Shown: positions 8,944 through 18,772, counted from the first letter of the stretch. The stretch: DNA of 64,000 nucleotides from Phocaeicola_A sp045647865 (GCA_045647865.1 JAZRMW010000057.1:26404-90403), one strand, 5' to 3'. The notes: generated by a model not told the origin, from the sequence alone. A program made the numbers and translations.

Positions 8944-10488
8944 ATGGCAAACATTTTTGATCAGTACGAAGTATGGTGGGTAACTGGTGCTCAGTTGCTC
9001 TATGGTGGCGAAACAGTAAAAATCGTTGACGGTCACTCAAAAGATATGGTTGACGGGCTCAACAATAGTGGAATTATACCTATCAAGGTTGTTTACAAAG
9101 GAACAGCAAACTCTTCTAAGGAAGTTGAAGCAGTAATGAAAGCTGCTAATAACGATGAAAAGTGTGTAGGTATCATTACTTGGATGCACACCTTCTCACC
9201 TGCAAAGATGTGGATTAAGGGTCTTCAAGCACTTCAGAAACCCCTTCTTCATTTCCACACACAGTACAATGCCGAAATTCCTTGGGATACAATTGATATG
9301 GATTTCATGAATCTCAATCAGTCTGCTCATGGTGATATTGAATTTGGTCATATCTGTACCCGTATGCGTGTTCCTCGCAAAGTTGTTTGCGGTTATTGGA
9401 AAAACGAAGAAGTACAAGAAAAAATTGCAGTTTGGACACGTGTAGCAGCAGGTGTTGCTGATGCTAAAAATACCCGTTGTCTCATGTTTGGTATGAATAT
9501 GAACAATGTAGCCGTTACTGATGGCGACCGTGTAGAGTTCGAGCAGCGCATGGGCTACCACGTGGATTATTATCCCGTTTCTTCTTTGATGGATTACCTC
9601 AAGAAAGTAACAGACGAAGAAGCTGATGCTCTTGTAGAGGAATATAAGAAACTTTATGAAATCAAGATTGATGAGAGTGGTGAAGAAGTTTACTGGGAAA
9701 AGGTAAAGAATGCTGCTAAGGCTGAAATCGCATTGCGTCGCGTATTAAAGGACGAAGGAGCTACAGCTTTCACCACTAACTTTGACGACCTTGGTGATGC
9801 TGACATCAACGACCCCAACTTTGTAGGTTTCGATCAGATTCCAGGTCTTGCTTCACAGCGTCTCATGGCCGAGGGTATCGGTTTTGGAGCTGAAGGTGAC
9901 TGGAAGACTGCATGTCTCTGCCGTTCACTTTGGGTTATCCAGCACGGTATGCCTATCGGTTGCTCATTCCTTGAGGACTACACGCTGAACTTTGCTGGTG
10001 ACCAGTCTTCATGTCTCCAAAGCCATATGCTCGAGATTTGTCCGCTTATTGCTAAGGAAGAAAAGCCCAAACTGGAAGTTCACTTCCTCGGTATCGGAAT
10101 CCGCAAGCAACAGACTGCTCGTCTTGTATTCACTTCAAAGGTTGGTCGTGGTATCAAGGCTACAGTTGTTGACCTCGGAAACCGTTTCCGTCTTATTTCA
10201 CAAGAAGTAGAGTGCATCGAACCCAAACCAATGCCAAACCTCCCTGTAGCGTCAGCTCTTTGGATTCCTCAACCAACATTCGAAATCGGTGCTGGCGCAT
10301 GGATCCTTGCAGGCGGTACACACCATAGCGCATTCTCATACGATATTACTGAAGAATATTGGGAAGACTTCGCAGAAATCGTTGGTATTGAATACATAAA
10401 GATAAATAAAGATACTACAATCAGCAATTTCAAGCAGGAACTTCGCATGAACGAAGTTTACTACATGCTGAACAAGTCTCTTTGCTAA
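8944..10488 (+). CDS. araA: L-arabinose isomerase
   Basis: 514-residue cytosolic Mn-dependent isomerase converting L-arabinose to L-ribulose. Family signatures are ITWMHTFSPAKMWI near residue 79, QSAHGDIEFGH near 123, MAEGIGFGAEGDWK with the two metal-binding Glu near 305-315, the metal-ligand His in QSHMLEICP near 360, and AGGTHHSAFS near 457 with the last metal His. Length and motif order are normal. It is central to the operon that also carries araD and araB. Confidence 0.97.
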   Translation: MANIFDQYEVWWVTGAQLLYGGETVKIVDGHSKDMVDGLNNSGIIPIKVVYKGTANSSKEVEAVMKAANNDEKCVGIITWMHTFSPAKMWIKGLQALQKPLLHFHTQYNAEIPWDTIDMDFMNLNQSAHGDIEFGHICTRMRVPRKVVCGYWKNEEVQEKIAVWTRVAAGVADAKNTRCLMFGMNMNNVAVTDGDRVEFEQRMGYHVDYYPVSSLMDYLKKVTDEEADALVEEYKKLYEIKIDESGEEVYWEKVKNAAKAEIALRRVLKDEGATAFTTNFDDLGDADINDPNFVGFDQIPGLASQRLMAEGIGFGAEGDWKTACLCRSLWVIQHGMPIGCSFLEDYTLNFAGDQSSCLQSHMLEICPLIAKEEKPKLEVHFLGIGIRKQQTARLVFTSKVGRGIKATVVDLGNRFRLISQEVECIEPKPMPNLPVASALWIPQPTFEIGAGAWILAGGTHHSAFSYDITEEYWEDFAEIVGIEYIKINKDTTISNFKQELRMNEVYYMLNKSLC

Positions 10489-10503
10489 ATACTAATAAAA
10501 GAA

Positions 10504-10557
10504 GTTATGAGCTACATATTACAAGAATGTATATAACAAGTAATTGTAGCTCATAAC
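10504..10557. repeat. Intercistronic hairpin, family D copy 2
   Basis: Perfect 12-bp arms GTTATGAGCTAC (10504-10515) and GTAGCTCATAAC (10546-10557) between araA and araB. The arm shares the GTTAyGAGCTACA core with the hairpin at 7424-7469. No T-run follows, so transcription probably continues into araB. Confidence 0.75.
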
Positions 10558-10578
10558 AAAAAAGTAACACATAATAAA

Positions 10579-12177
10579 ATGAATTTAGAAGCTAAATCAA
10601 CCATAGAATCTGGTAAAGCTATTCTCGGAATAGAATTTGGTTCTACTCGAATCAAAGCCGTTTTGATTGATCAAGACAACAGACCGATTGCCCAAGGAAG
10701 CCATACATGGGAAAACCGACTTGTTGATGGACTTTGGACATATAGTATAGAGGCTATCTGGTACGGTTTACAAGATTGTTATGCCGACCTTCGCAACAAT
10801 GTCAAGGAACTGTATGATACTGAAATAGAAACCTTAGCGGCTATCGGTGTCAGTGCTATGATGCATGGTTACATGGCATTTAATGAAAAAGAAGAGATTT
10901 TGGTGCCTTTCCGCACTTGGAGAAATACCAATACAGGAGAAGCTGCAGCAACCTTGTCAGAGTTGTTTGTTTATAACATTCCTTTAAGATGGAGCATTTC
11001 ACACCTCTATCAAGCTATTCTCAACAATGAAGAGCATGTCGCAGATATCAACTTCCTGACTACTTTGGCCGGTTATATCCATTGGCAGATTACAGGTAAG
11101 CGTGTATTAGGAGTAGGCGATGCATCAGGTATGATTCCTGTTGATCCAAACACAAAAACTTACTCAGCAGAAATGGTTGAGAAGTTTGATAACTTGATTG
11201 CATCCAATGGTTTTGAATGGAAACTTCTTGACATCCTTCCTCAGGTACTTGTAGCTGGTGAGAATGCAGGTTTCCTTACTCCCGAAGGAGCCAAGAGATT
11301 GGACGTATCAGGCCATTTAAAACCAGGTATTCCAGTATGTCCTCCCGAAGGAGATGCAGGTACTGGAATGGTCGCTACCAATGCAGTCAAACAACGCACC
11401 GGTAATGTTTCAGCAGGTACATCATCATTCTCAATGATTGTTTTGGAGAAAGACTTGTCCAAGCCTTACGAAATGATTGACATGGTAACTACTCCAGACG
11501 GCAGTTTGGTTGCTATGGTACATTGCAACAACTGTACTTCAGACCTCAACGCTTGGGTAAATCTCTTTAAGGAATACCAAGAATTGTTAGGCATCCCCGT
11601 TGACATGAATGAGGTATATGGTAAGCTTTATAACAATGCTCTCAAAGGTAACCCCGATTGCGGCGGTCTCATCTCATATAACTACATTTCTGGTGAACCT
11701 ATCACTGGTTTGGCTGAAGGACGTCCTCTCTTTGTCCGCTCTTCAAGTGACAAGTTCAACTTGGCCAACTTTATGCGTGCCCATCTTCATGCATCTGTAG
11801 GTGTATTAAAGATTGGTAACGACATTTTATTCAACGAAGAGAAGATAAAGGTTGACCGCATTACAGGCCACGGCGGTCTCTTCAAAACTGCTGGTGTTGG
11901 CCAACGTATCCTTGCAGCAGCCATCAACTCTCCTATCTCTGTAATGGAGACTGCAGGTGAAGGAGGTTCATGGGGAATTGCTTTGTTGGCTTCATATTTG
12001 GTAAACAACCCAAAGGGATTACCATTGGATGAATACCTTGACCGCGTAGTCTTTGCAGGAAACACAGGTGTGGAAATCGCACCGACTCCTGAAGACGTAG
12101 AAGGATTCAACAAATACATAGAGAACTACAAGGCATGTTTGGGTATCGAGCAGGCAGCTGTAAATTGCAAAAAATAA
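10579..12177 (+). CDS. araB: FGGY-family kinase, L-ribulokinase of the arabinose operon
   Basis: 532-residue FGGY carbohydrate kinase. The N-terminal phosphate-binding strand is LGIEFGSTRIKAVLID near residue 16, GVSAMMHGYMAF lies near 95, and the C-terminal FGGY ATPase domain has GNVSAGTSSFSM near residue 275 and GHGGLFKT near 432. Kinases of this type are sometimes labelled xylulokinase, but the place between araA and transketolase makes ribulokinase (L-ribulose to L-ribulose-5-P) the best reading. It is 90 bp from araA with a hairpin in the gap. Confidence 0.85.
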   Translation: MNLEAKSTIESGKAILGIEFGSTRIKAVLIDQDNRPIAQGSHTWENRLVDGLWTYSIEAIWYGLQDCYADLRNNVKELYDTEIETLAAIGVSAMMHGYMAFNEKEEILVPFRTWRNTNTGEAAATLSELFVYNIPLRWSISHLYQAILNNEEHVADINFLTTLAGYIHWQITGKRVLGVGDASGMIPVDPNTKTYSAEMVEKFDNLIASNGFEWKLLDILPQVLVAGENAGFLTPEGAKRLDVSGHLKPGIPVCPPEGDAGTGMVATNAVKQRTGNVSAGTSSFSMIVLEKDLSKPYEMIDMVTTPDGSLVAMVHCNNCTSDLNAWVNLFKEYQELLGIPVDMNEVYGKLYNNALKGNPDCGGLISYNYISGEPITGLAEGRPLFVRSSSDKFNLANFMRAHLHASVGVLKIGNDILFNEEKIKVDRITGHGGLFKTAGVGQRILAAAINSPISVMETAGEGGSWGIALLASYLVNNPKGLPLDEYLDRVVFAGNTGVEIAPTPEDVEGFNKYIENYKACLGIEQAAVNCKK

Positions 12178-12271
12178 ATTAATGGAGATAATGGGAATAA
12201 TGAAGATAGATAGAAAACAAAAGTTACCAACCTTCATTAAAAGCCATCAATTCTCTAAAAAAATAAACAAT

Positions 12272-14290
12272 ATGAACGATATTAAAGTTTTGAATCATGC
12301 AGCCGACAACATCCGCATCTTGGCTGCCGCTTCTGTAGAGAAAGCAAAGTCTGGTCACCCCGGTGGTGCTATGGGTGGTGCCGACTTCATCAACGTGCTC
12401 TATTCAGAGTACCTCAACTACGACCCCGAAAACCCCACATGGGCTGGTCGCGACCGTTTCTTCCTTGATCCCGGCCACATGGCTCCTATGCTTTATGCGC
12501 AGTTGGCTCTTATTGGCAAGTTCAGCCTCGAAGAGATAGCACAACTCCGTCAATGGGGTTCTCCCACAACCGGACACCCCGAGTTTGAGATTGCACGTGG
12601 TATCGAAAATACTTCAGGTCCTCTCGGTCAAGGTCATACTTTCGCAGTAGGTGCTGCTATCGCAGCCAAGTTTTTGGCTGCCCACACTGGTAACCCCACT
12701 TTCGCTAAGGAAACTATCTACGCATACATTTCTGACGGTGGTATCCAAGAAGAGATTTCTCAAGGTGCAGCCCGTGTAGCTGGTGTATTGGGCTTAGATA
12801 ACCTCATCATGTTCTATGATTCTAACGATATCCAGCTTTCTACAGAAACTGCAGAAGTAATGAACGAAGATACTGCAGCTAAGTATCGTGCACTCGGATG
12901 GGAAGTTATTGAAATCAACGGTAACGATGCTGCAGAAATCCGCAAGGCTATCGAAACTGCCAAGGCTATTGAAGGAAAACCAGCCCTCATCATCGGTAAG
13001 TGCATTATGGGTAAGGGTGCATTGAAGGCTGATGGAACTTCTTACGAGCGTAATTGCAAAACTCACGGTGCTCCCCTTGGTGGCGATGCTTTCGTAAATA
13101 CAGTCAAGAATCTAGGTGGTGATCCAGAAAATCCTTTCCAAATCTTCGACGATGTAAAGGAACTTTATGCCAAGCGTGCAGAAGAATTGAAAGCTATTTG
13201 CGCTGCTCGTTATGCAGAAGAAGCAGAATGGGCTGCTGCTAACCCTGAAAAAGCAGCAGCACAAGCTGACTGGTTTGCTAACAAAGCTCCGCAAATTGAT
13301 TGGAGCAAGGTTGAGCAGAAGGCAAACGATGCCACACGTAATGCTTCTGCTGCATGTCTCACTGCTCTTGCAGAACAGGTTCCTAACATGATTTGTGCTT
13401 CTGCTGACCTTTCTAACTCAGACAAGACTGATGGTTTCTTGAAGAAGACCAAAGCTCTCACAGCAGGAGATTTCAGCGGCGCATTCTTCCAAGCTGGTGT
13501 AGCCGAGTTGACTATGGCTTGCTGCTGCATCGGTATGGCTCTCCACGGTGGTGTCATCCCCGCTTGTGGTACTTTCTTCGTATTTTCAGACTACATGAAA
13601 CCAGCTGTACGTATGGCCGCTTTGATGGAATTACCAGTGAAGTTCATCTGGACACACGATGCATTCCGCGTAGGTGAAGACGGTCCTACTCACGAACCCG
13701 TTGAACAGGAAGCACAAATCCGTTTGATGGAGAAATTGAAAAATCACAAGGGTCACAATTCAACTCTCGTGCTCCGTCCTGCAGATGCTAAGGAAACAAC
13801 TGAAGCTTGGGCTTTGGCAATGGCTAACACAGCCACTCCTACCGCACTCATCCTCAGCCGCCAGAACATCAACGACCTCCCCGAAGGTAATGACTATACT
13901 CAAGCAGCCAAGGGTGCTTACATCGTAGCAGGTTCAGATGAGAATGCTGACGTTATCCTCGTTGCTTCTGGTTCTGAGGTTTCAACTCTCGTTGCCGGTG
14001 CAGAATTGCTCCGCAAAGATGGCGTGAAGTGTTCTATCGTCAGCGTACCTTCCGAAGGTCTTTTCCGTAGCCAGTGCCCCGATTATCAAGCCCACGTATT
14101 GCCCGCAGGCGTGAAGAAGTTCGGTCTTACTGCAGGTCTTCCCGTTAACCTCCAAGGACTTGTACCTGCTCACGAAGGTAAGGTATGGGGTCTCGAGAGT
14201 TTTGGTTTCTCAGCCCCTTACAAGGTACTCGACGAGAAGTTGGGCTTCACTGCTGAGAATGTATATAATCAGGTAAAAGCAATGTTGTAA
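12272..14290 (+). CDS. tkt: Transketolase
   Basis: 672-residue thiamine-diphosphate enzyme that moves two-carbon units between pentose and other sugar phosphates. Motifs: SGHPGGAMGGADF near residue 29, GPLGQGHTFAVG near 116, the TPP/Mg motif YISDGGIQEEISQG near 155, and in the pyrimidine domain THDAFRVGEDGPTHEP near 463. The frame is open upstream to 12182, but the ATG at 12272 gives the normal N-terminus (MNDIKVLNHAADNIR). Its position after araB lets the operon feed xylulose-5-P into central metabolism. Confidence 0.95.
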   Translation: MNDIKVLNHAADNIRILAAASVEKAKSGHPGGAMGGADFINVLYSEYLNYDPENPTWAGRDRFFLDPGHMAPMLYAQLALIGKFSLEEIAQLRQWGSPTTGHPEFEIARGIENTSGPLGQGHTFAVGAAIAAKFLAAHTGNPTFAKETIYAYISDGGIQEEISQGAARVAGVLGLDNLIMFYDSNDIQLSTETAEVMNEDTAAKYRALGWEVIEINGNDAAEIRKAIETAKAIEGKPALIIGKCIMGKGALKADGTSYERNCKTHGAPLGGDAFVNTVKNLGGDPENPFQIFDDVKELYAKRAEELKAICAARYAEEAEWAAANPEKAAAQADWFANKAPQIDWSKVEQKANDATRNASAACLTALAEQVPNMICASADLSNSDKTDGFLKKTKALTAGDFSGAFFQAGVAELTMACCCIGMALHGGVIPACGTFFVFSDYMKPAVRMAALMELPVKFIWTHDAFRVGEDGPTHEPVEQEAQIRLMEKLKNHKGHNSTLVLRPADAKETTEAWALAMANTATPTALILSRQNINDLPEGNDYTQAAKGAYIVAGSDENADVILVASGSEVSTLVAGAELLRKDGVKCSIVSVPSEGLFRSQCPDYQAHVLPAGVKKFGLTAGLPVNLQGLVPAHEGKVWGLESFGFSAPYKVLDEKLGFTAENVYNQVKAML

Positions 14291-14334
14291 AAATATGAGG
14301 TTCCTTTCCCTACATCTCTTTGGAGAAGGAGTAG

Positions 14335-14361
14335 ATAGTCATTCATACTACTCCACTCCCT
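14335..14361. repeat. Inverted repeat between tkt and rpiB
   Basis: An imperfect dyad around AGTAG/CTACT (about 14329-14353) lies in the 112-bp gap: GGAGTAG is followed 13 bases later by CTACTCC. No T-tract follows. It is one more intercistronic hairpin in this operon, similar in position to those at 7424 and 10504. Confidence 0.5.
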
Positions 14362-14402
14362 TGTGGCTGGGCTAGAGAGACTTCACAAATAAATATAGAA
14401 TT

Positions 14403-14837
14403 ATGGAAAAAATAGCTATCTGCTGCGACCACGCAGGTTTTGAATTAAAGAAATACGTACTCCAATGGTTGGAGGAAAACGGTTATGAATATAACGACTT
14501 TGGTACCTACTCTCCCGAGAGCATGGATTATGCCGACGTAGCTCACCCCTTGGCCGCAGCCATCGAAGCTGGTGAATACGAACGGGGTATTGCTATCTGC
14601 GGTAGTGGTAATGGTATCAACATGACACTGAACAAACACCAAGGTATCCGTGCAGCCCTCTGCTGGTGTCCAGAGATTGCAGAGTTGGCTCGCCAACACA
14701 ACGATGCCAACGTTCTCGTTATGCCCGGTCGTTTCGTAACCAACACTGTTGCTGACAGAATCTTGAAGAAATATTTCAAGACTCCATTCGAAGGTGGTCG
14801 TCACGCACGTCGTATCGAAAAGATCCCGTGCTGCTGA
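14403..14837 (+). CDS. rpiB: Ribose-5-phosphate isomerase B
   Basis: 144-residue RpiB/LacAB-family isomerase (ribose-5-P to ribulose-5-P). The N-terminal CDHAGFELKKYV contains the conserved Asp-His, and the active-site loop ICGSGNGINMTLNKHQGIRAA has the Cys/Gly-rich anion hole. The GRFV..T......LKKYF tail is typical. It is the last gene of the arabinose/pentose operon, 112 bp after tkt and 25 bp before the terminator. Confidence 0.95.
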   Translation: MEKIAICCDHAGFELKKYVLQWLEENGYEYNDFGTYSPESMDYADVAHPLAAAIEAGEYERGIAICGSGNGINMTLNKHQGIRAALCWCPEIAELARQHNDANVLVMPGRFVTNTVADRILKKYFKTPFEGGRHARRIEKIPCC

Positions 14838-14862
14838 CAAATAATTTATACTATTGTCTCTC

Positions 14863-14898
14863 AAAAAAGTGTGCTTTATCTAAGTACACTTTTTTTTA
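14863..14898 (+). terminator. Terminator of the arabinose operon
   Basis: AAAAAAGTGT (14863-14872) pairs with ACACTTTTTT (14886-14895) across a 13-base loop, followed by more T residues. It stands 25 bp after rpiB. Confidence 0.88.
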
Positions 14899-14965
14899 TA
14901 CAGCTTTATGCAATAAATTAACATGAGTTCGATAAGAAAGACCATTGAAAACGAAGTCTTAGTTA

Positions 14966-15041
14966 CATCAAAATCTATCAATTATCCGAGGAAAAGCTAT
15001 CAGTTAATAAAAGAAAAACTATCAGTTAATAGATTTTGATG
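14966..15041. repeat. Array 3: three units at exact 22-bp period inside a 13-bp inverted repeat
   Basis: CTATCAATTAT starts at 14975, CTATCAGTTAATA at 14997 and CTATCAGTTAATA at 15019, giving a spacing of exactly 22 bp twice. The set is enclosed by the perfect inverted repeat CATCAAAATCTAT (14966-14978) and ATAGATTTTGATG (15029-15041). It lies between the rpiB terminator and the promoter of the C69 peptidase gene. The rest of 14899-15215 contains no gene that I can support. Confidence 0.8.
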
Positions 15042-15146
15042 GAACACCTGATAAAATTTAATCTATAAGAGTCTTTAATTTCTTCTTCATCCAATGTAAT
15101 ACTTTATATAATACAAGCCATTCATTAGAAAAGTTTATCAGCTTTA

Positions 15147-15178
15147 TTTGCAACTTCCGTGATAACTTCGTACATTTG
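15147..15178 (+). promoter_or_regulatory. Promoter of the C69 peptidase gene
   Basis: TTTG (15147-15150) and TACATTTG (15171-15178), with a 20-bp spacer, match the Bacteroides -33 and -7 elements. The start codon is 37 bp beyond. Confidence 0.75.
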
Positions 15179-15215
15179 CAACTCAATAAACTTTAAAACA
15201 AGATAAAAAGAAAAT

Positions 15216-16859
15216 ATGAACAAAAGACTATTGATGATGACATGGGCCGTATGTGGCGCTTGCATATCGGCTTTGGCTTGCACAAACTTGATTGTCGGAC
15301 AGAAAGCTTCGACGGATGGTTCGGTAATGGTGTCGTACAGTGCCGACTCCTACGGAATGTTCGGACACTTGTGCCACTACCCTGCCGCGACACACCAACC
15401 GGGAGAAAAACGCCCAATACATGATTGGGATACAGGCAAGTTCCTCGGATACATCGCCGAAGCAGAGAAAACCTATAACGTAATAGGAAACATCAATGAA
15501 TTTCAAGTGACCATTGCCGAAACAACTTTTACGGGACGCGAAGAGTTGATTGACACCACAGGTATTATGGATTATGGAAGTCTGATGTATGTAGCTCTGC
15601 AACGTTCACGCACGGCACGTGAAGCTATACAAGTAATGACAGACTTGGTGGCTGAATATGGTTATTATAGCAGTGGAGAGAGTTTCACCATTGCCGACCC
15701 AAAAGAGGCTTGGATCATGGAAATGATAGGCAAAGGTCCCGAAATGAAGGGGGCTGTATGGGTAGCCGTAAGAATACCGGACGATTGTATCGCAGCTCAT
15801 GCCAATCAAGCACGTATCCACCAATTCCCTCTGGATGACATTGAGAATTGTCGCTATTCGCCTGACGTAATTGCTTTTGCGCGTGAAAAGGAGTATTTCG
15901 AAGGAAACAATAAAGACTTCAGTTTCGCAAAGGCATACGCACCACTTGACTTCAGTGGACGCCGTGCTTGTGAAGCTCGCGTATGGAGTTTTTTCAATAT
16001 GTACAGCGACAACATGGAAGAGTACTTAATGTACATCAGTGGAGGTAGCGACGAACCGATGCCACTATACATCCGTCCCAACCGCAAGTTAAGTTTAAGA
16101 GATATGCAACTAGCAATGCGCGACCACTATGAAGGTACCGCTCTCGACATTACCAATGACTTGGGAGCTGGTCCATGGGGTATGCCTTATCGTCCATCGC
16201 CATTGACTTTCAAAGTCGACGGAAAGGAGTATTACAACGAACGTCCTATCAGTACCCAACAGACAGCATGGGTCTTCGTCAGCCAAATGCGTGAATGGAT
16301 GCACAGCCCAATCGGTGGTGTACTTTGGTTCGGCACAGACGATGCTAATCTCACGGTATTTACCCCCATCTATTGTTGTACAGACGAAGTACCTCCTTGT
16401 TATAGTAATCAAACAGCTGATGCAGTAACCTTTTCATGGGAATCATCTTTTTGGGTATTCAATTGGGTGGCCAATATGGTGTATCCACGATACAACCAAA
16501 TGATTGAGGATGTCAGATTTGAACAAAACCGACAAGAAGAACAATTCCTTAGATGGCAAACAGACATTGAACGAAGAGCCAAAGATTTATACGAACAGGA
16601 TCCGGAAGATGCACGTAAATACTTATCAAGCTATTCCAACCAATCAGCTTTACAAACATTGACGGCATGGAAGAAATTGGGAGAGTTCCTCATTGTACGC
16701 TACAATGACATGGTAGTGAAGAAAATGAATCCCGACCGATCTTTCAAACGCACTCCCGAAGGACAATGTGCTCCTGTATTTCGTCCAGGTTATCCCGAAG
16801 AATACAACAAACAGGTCGTAAAGCAAACGGGAGACCGATATTTGAAGAGATTTGAATAA
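15216..16859 (+). CDS. C69-family dipeptidase, secreted
   Basis: 547-residue peptidase of family C69 (PepD-like, N-terminal-nucleophile hydrolases). A signal-like N-terminus of 21 residues ends ...ISALA before Cys22, and the following CTNLIVGQKASTDGSV is the family's N-terminal nucleophile Cys exposed by processing. The same Cys sits in a lipobox-like context (SALAC), so lipidation cannot be excluded by eye, though it would block the nucleophile. The C-terminal half has NWVANMVYPRYNQM, typical of long secreted members. It likely cleaves dipeptides in the periplasm. Monocistronic with its own promoter. Confidence 0.88.
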   Translation: MNKRLLMMTWAVCGACISALACTNLIVGQKASTDGSVMVSYSADSYGMFGHLCHYPAATHQPGEKRPIHDWDTGKFLGYIAEAEKTYNVIGNINEFQVTIAETTFTGREELIDTTGIMDYGSLMYVALQRSRTAREAIQVMTDLVAEYGYYSSGESFTIADPKEAWIMEMIGKGPEMKGAVWVAVRIPDDCIAAHANQARIHQFPLDDIENCRYSPDVIAFAREKEYFEGNNKDFSFAKAYAPLDFSGRRACEARVWSFFNMYSDNMEEYLMYISGGSDEPMPLYIRPNRKLSLRDMQLAMRDHYEGTALDITNDLGAGPWGMPYRPSPLTFKVDGKEYYNERPISTQQTAWVFVSQMREWMHSPIGGVLWFGTDDANLTVFTPIYCCTDEVPPCYSNQTADAVTFSWESSFWVFNWVANMVYPRYNQMIEDVRFEQNRQEEQFLRWQTDIERRAKDLYEQDPEDARKYLSSYSNQSALQTLTAWKKLGEFLIVRYNDMVVKKMNPDRSFKRTPEGQCAPVFRPGYPEEYNKQVVKQTGDRYLKRFE

Positions 16860-16907
16860 TCTTTTGTCAAATACTGTTAATTTTTACAACAGTCAAAATA
16901 TTATATA

Positions 16908-16915
16908 TATATTTG
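16908..16915 (+). promoter_or_regulatory. -7 box of the phosphoglucomutase gene
   Basis: TATATTTG at 16908-16915 followed by CC, about 100 bp before the start codon. A short dyad CTGTT...AACAG lies 25 bp upstream. Confidence 0.6.
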
Positions 16916-17015
16916 CCATGTTATAGAAAATAATCTCAAGTTAAGGAGATTTTTTTCTTTGGCTAAAAAAAGTATTTCTCAGATTTGAAAAAACAATTTT
17001 AATTCATATAAGAAT

Positions 17016-18761
17016 ATGGAAAACGAACAACTGATTCAAGAAGTGACCGCGAAGGCAAAGAAGTGGCTTTCGCCAGCCTACGACGCTGAAACACAAGCAG
17101 AAGTGCGCCGTATGCTTGAAAATGAAGACAAGACCGAACTCATTGAGTGTTTCTATAAAGACCTCGAATTTGGTACGGGTGGACTCCGTGGTATCATGGG
17201 AGTTGGTAGCAATCGCATGAATATCTATACCGTAGGTGCTGCCACTCAAGGACTTTCTAACTATCTTAACAAGAACTTTGCCGAACTGGAGCAAATATCA
17301 GTCTGTATCGGACACGATTGCCGCAACAACAGCCGACTGTTTGCAGAGATTTCTGCTGATATTTTCTCGGCCAACGGCATCAAAGTGTATCTGTTTGACG
17401 ACATGCGCCCCACTCCAGAAATGTCATTTGCTATCCGTCACCTCGGATGTCAGAGTGGTATCATCCTGACAGCTTCTCACAATCCGAAAGAATATAACGG
17501 ATACAAGGCTTATTGGGATGATGGAGCACAAGTGCTTGCTCCGCATGACAAGGGCATCATTGACGAAGTGAACAAAATTGCTTCGGCTGCCGACATCAAA
17601 TTTGAAGGGAACAAGGATTTGATTCAAATTATTGGCGAGGATATAGACAGTGTATATTTGGATAAAGTACACAGCATCTCTATTGACCCCGAGGTTATCA
17701 AGCGTCAAAAGGACCTCAGCATCGTATTCACTCCTATCCACGGTACTGGTATGATGTTGGTTCCTCGAGCATTAAAGCAATGGGGATTTGAGAACGTACA
17801 TTGTGTACCCGAACAAATGGTGAAAAGTGGAGACTTCCCCACCGTTATTTCGCCTAATCCCGAGAATGCCGAAGCCCTCTCAATGGCTATTGAATTGGCC
17901 AAGAAGATTGATGCCGATATCGTAATGGCTACAGACCCAGATGCTGACCGCGTAGGTATGGCTTGCAAGAATGATAAGGGTGAATGGGTGTTGGTAAATG
18001 GTAACCAAACTGCACTTATCTTCCTCTACTACATTATCAAGAATCGCAAGGCTATGGGCAAGATGAAGGACACTGACTTCATCGTGAAGACCATCGTAAC
18101 TACCGAGCTTATCAAGGCTGTAGCTGATAAGAACAACATCGAAATGCGCGATTGCTACACTGGTTTTAAATGGATTGCACGCGAAATACGCTTAAGCGAG
18201 GGCAAACAACAGTACATCGGCGGTGGTGAAGAGAGTTACGGATTCTTGGCTGAAGACTTCGTACGCGACAAGGATGCGGTGAGTGCTTGTACCCTGTTGG
18301 CCGAAATTTGTGCTTGGGCAAAAGATCAAGGCAAGACCCTCTACGACGTGTTAATGGAAATCTACATTGAGTACGGTTTCTCAAAGGAGTGTGCCATCAG
18401 CGTGACTAAACCCGGTAAGAGTGGTGCTGAAGAAATCAAGGCAATGATGGAAAATTTCCGTGCGAATCCTCCGAAAGAATTGGGCGGTTCAAAGGTTGTA
18501 CTTGCCAAAGACTTCAAGACCTTGAAAGCTACCGATGGCGAAGGAAACGTAACAGACTTGGTGATGCCAGAGACAAGCAACGTGCTCCAATACTTCACAG
18601 AAGACGGTAGCAAGGTGAGTGTACGTCCCTCAGGTACTGAACCAAAGATTAAGTTCTACATGGAGGTCAAAGGTGAAATGGGATGCGCCAAGTGCTACGA
18701 AAGTGCCAATGCTGCAGCAGATGCCAAGTTCGATGGTATCAAAAAATCATTGGGTATTTGA
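17016..18761 (+). CDS. Phosphoglucomutase / phosphomannomutase
   Basis: 581-residue alpha-D-phosphohexomutase interconverting hexose-1-P and hexose-6-P. It contains GTGGLRGIMGVGSNRMN near residue 50, the phosphoserine loop TASHNPKEYNGYK near 152, the Mg-binding loop TDPDADRVG near 307, the sugar loop GGGEESYG near 405 and the phosphate-binding RPSGTEPK near 543. Length fits the long (about 580) Bacteroidetes type. It precedes rfbACB, so it may supply glucose-1-P for dTDP-glucose; a repeat hairpin separates them. Confidence 0.93.
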   Translation: MENEQLIQEVTAKAKKWLSPAYDAETQAEVRRMLENEDKTELIECFYKDLEFGTGGLRGIMGVGSNRMNIYTVGAATQGLSNYLNKNFAELEQISVCIGHDCRNNSRLFAEISADIFSANGIKVYLFDDMRPTPEMSFAIRHLGCQSGIILTASHNPKEYNGYKAYWDDGAQVLAPHDKGIIDEVNKIASAADIKFEGNKDLIQIIGEDIDSVYLDKVHSISIDPEVIKRQKDLSIVFTPIHGTGMMLVPRALKQWGFENVHCVPEQMVKSGDFPTVISPNPENAEALSMAIELAKKIDADIVMATDPDADRVGMACKNDKGEWVLVNGNQTALIFLYYIIKNRKAMGKMKDTDFIVKTIVTTELIKAVADKNNIEMRDCYTGFKWIAREIRLSEGKQQYIGGGEESYGFLAEDFVRDKDAVSACTLLAEICAWAKDQGKTLYDVLMEIYIEYGFSKECAISVTKPGKSGAEEIKAMMENFRANPPKELGGSKVVLAKDFKTLKATDGEGNVTDLVMPETSNVLQYFTEDGSKVSVRPSGTEPKIKFYMEVKGEMGCAKCYESANAAADAKFDGIKKSLGI

Positions 18762-18772
18762 TAAATAATTTT

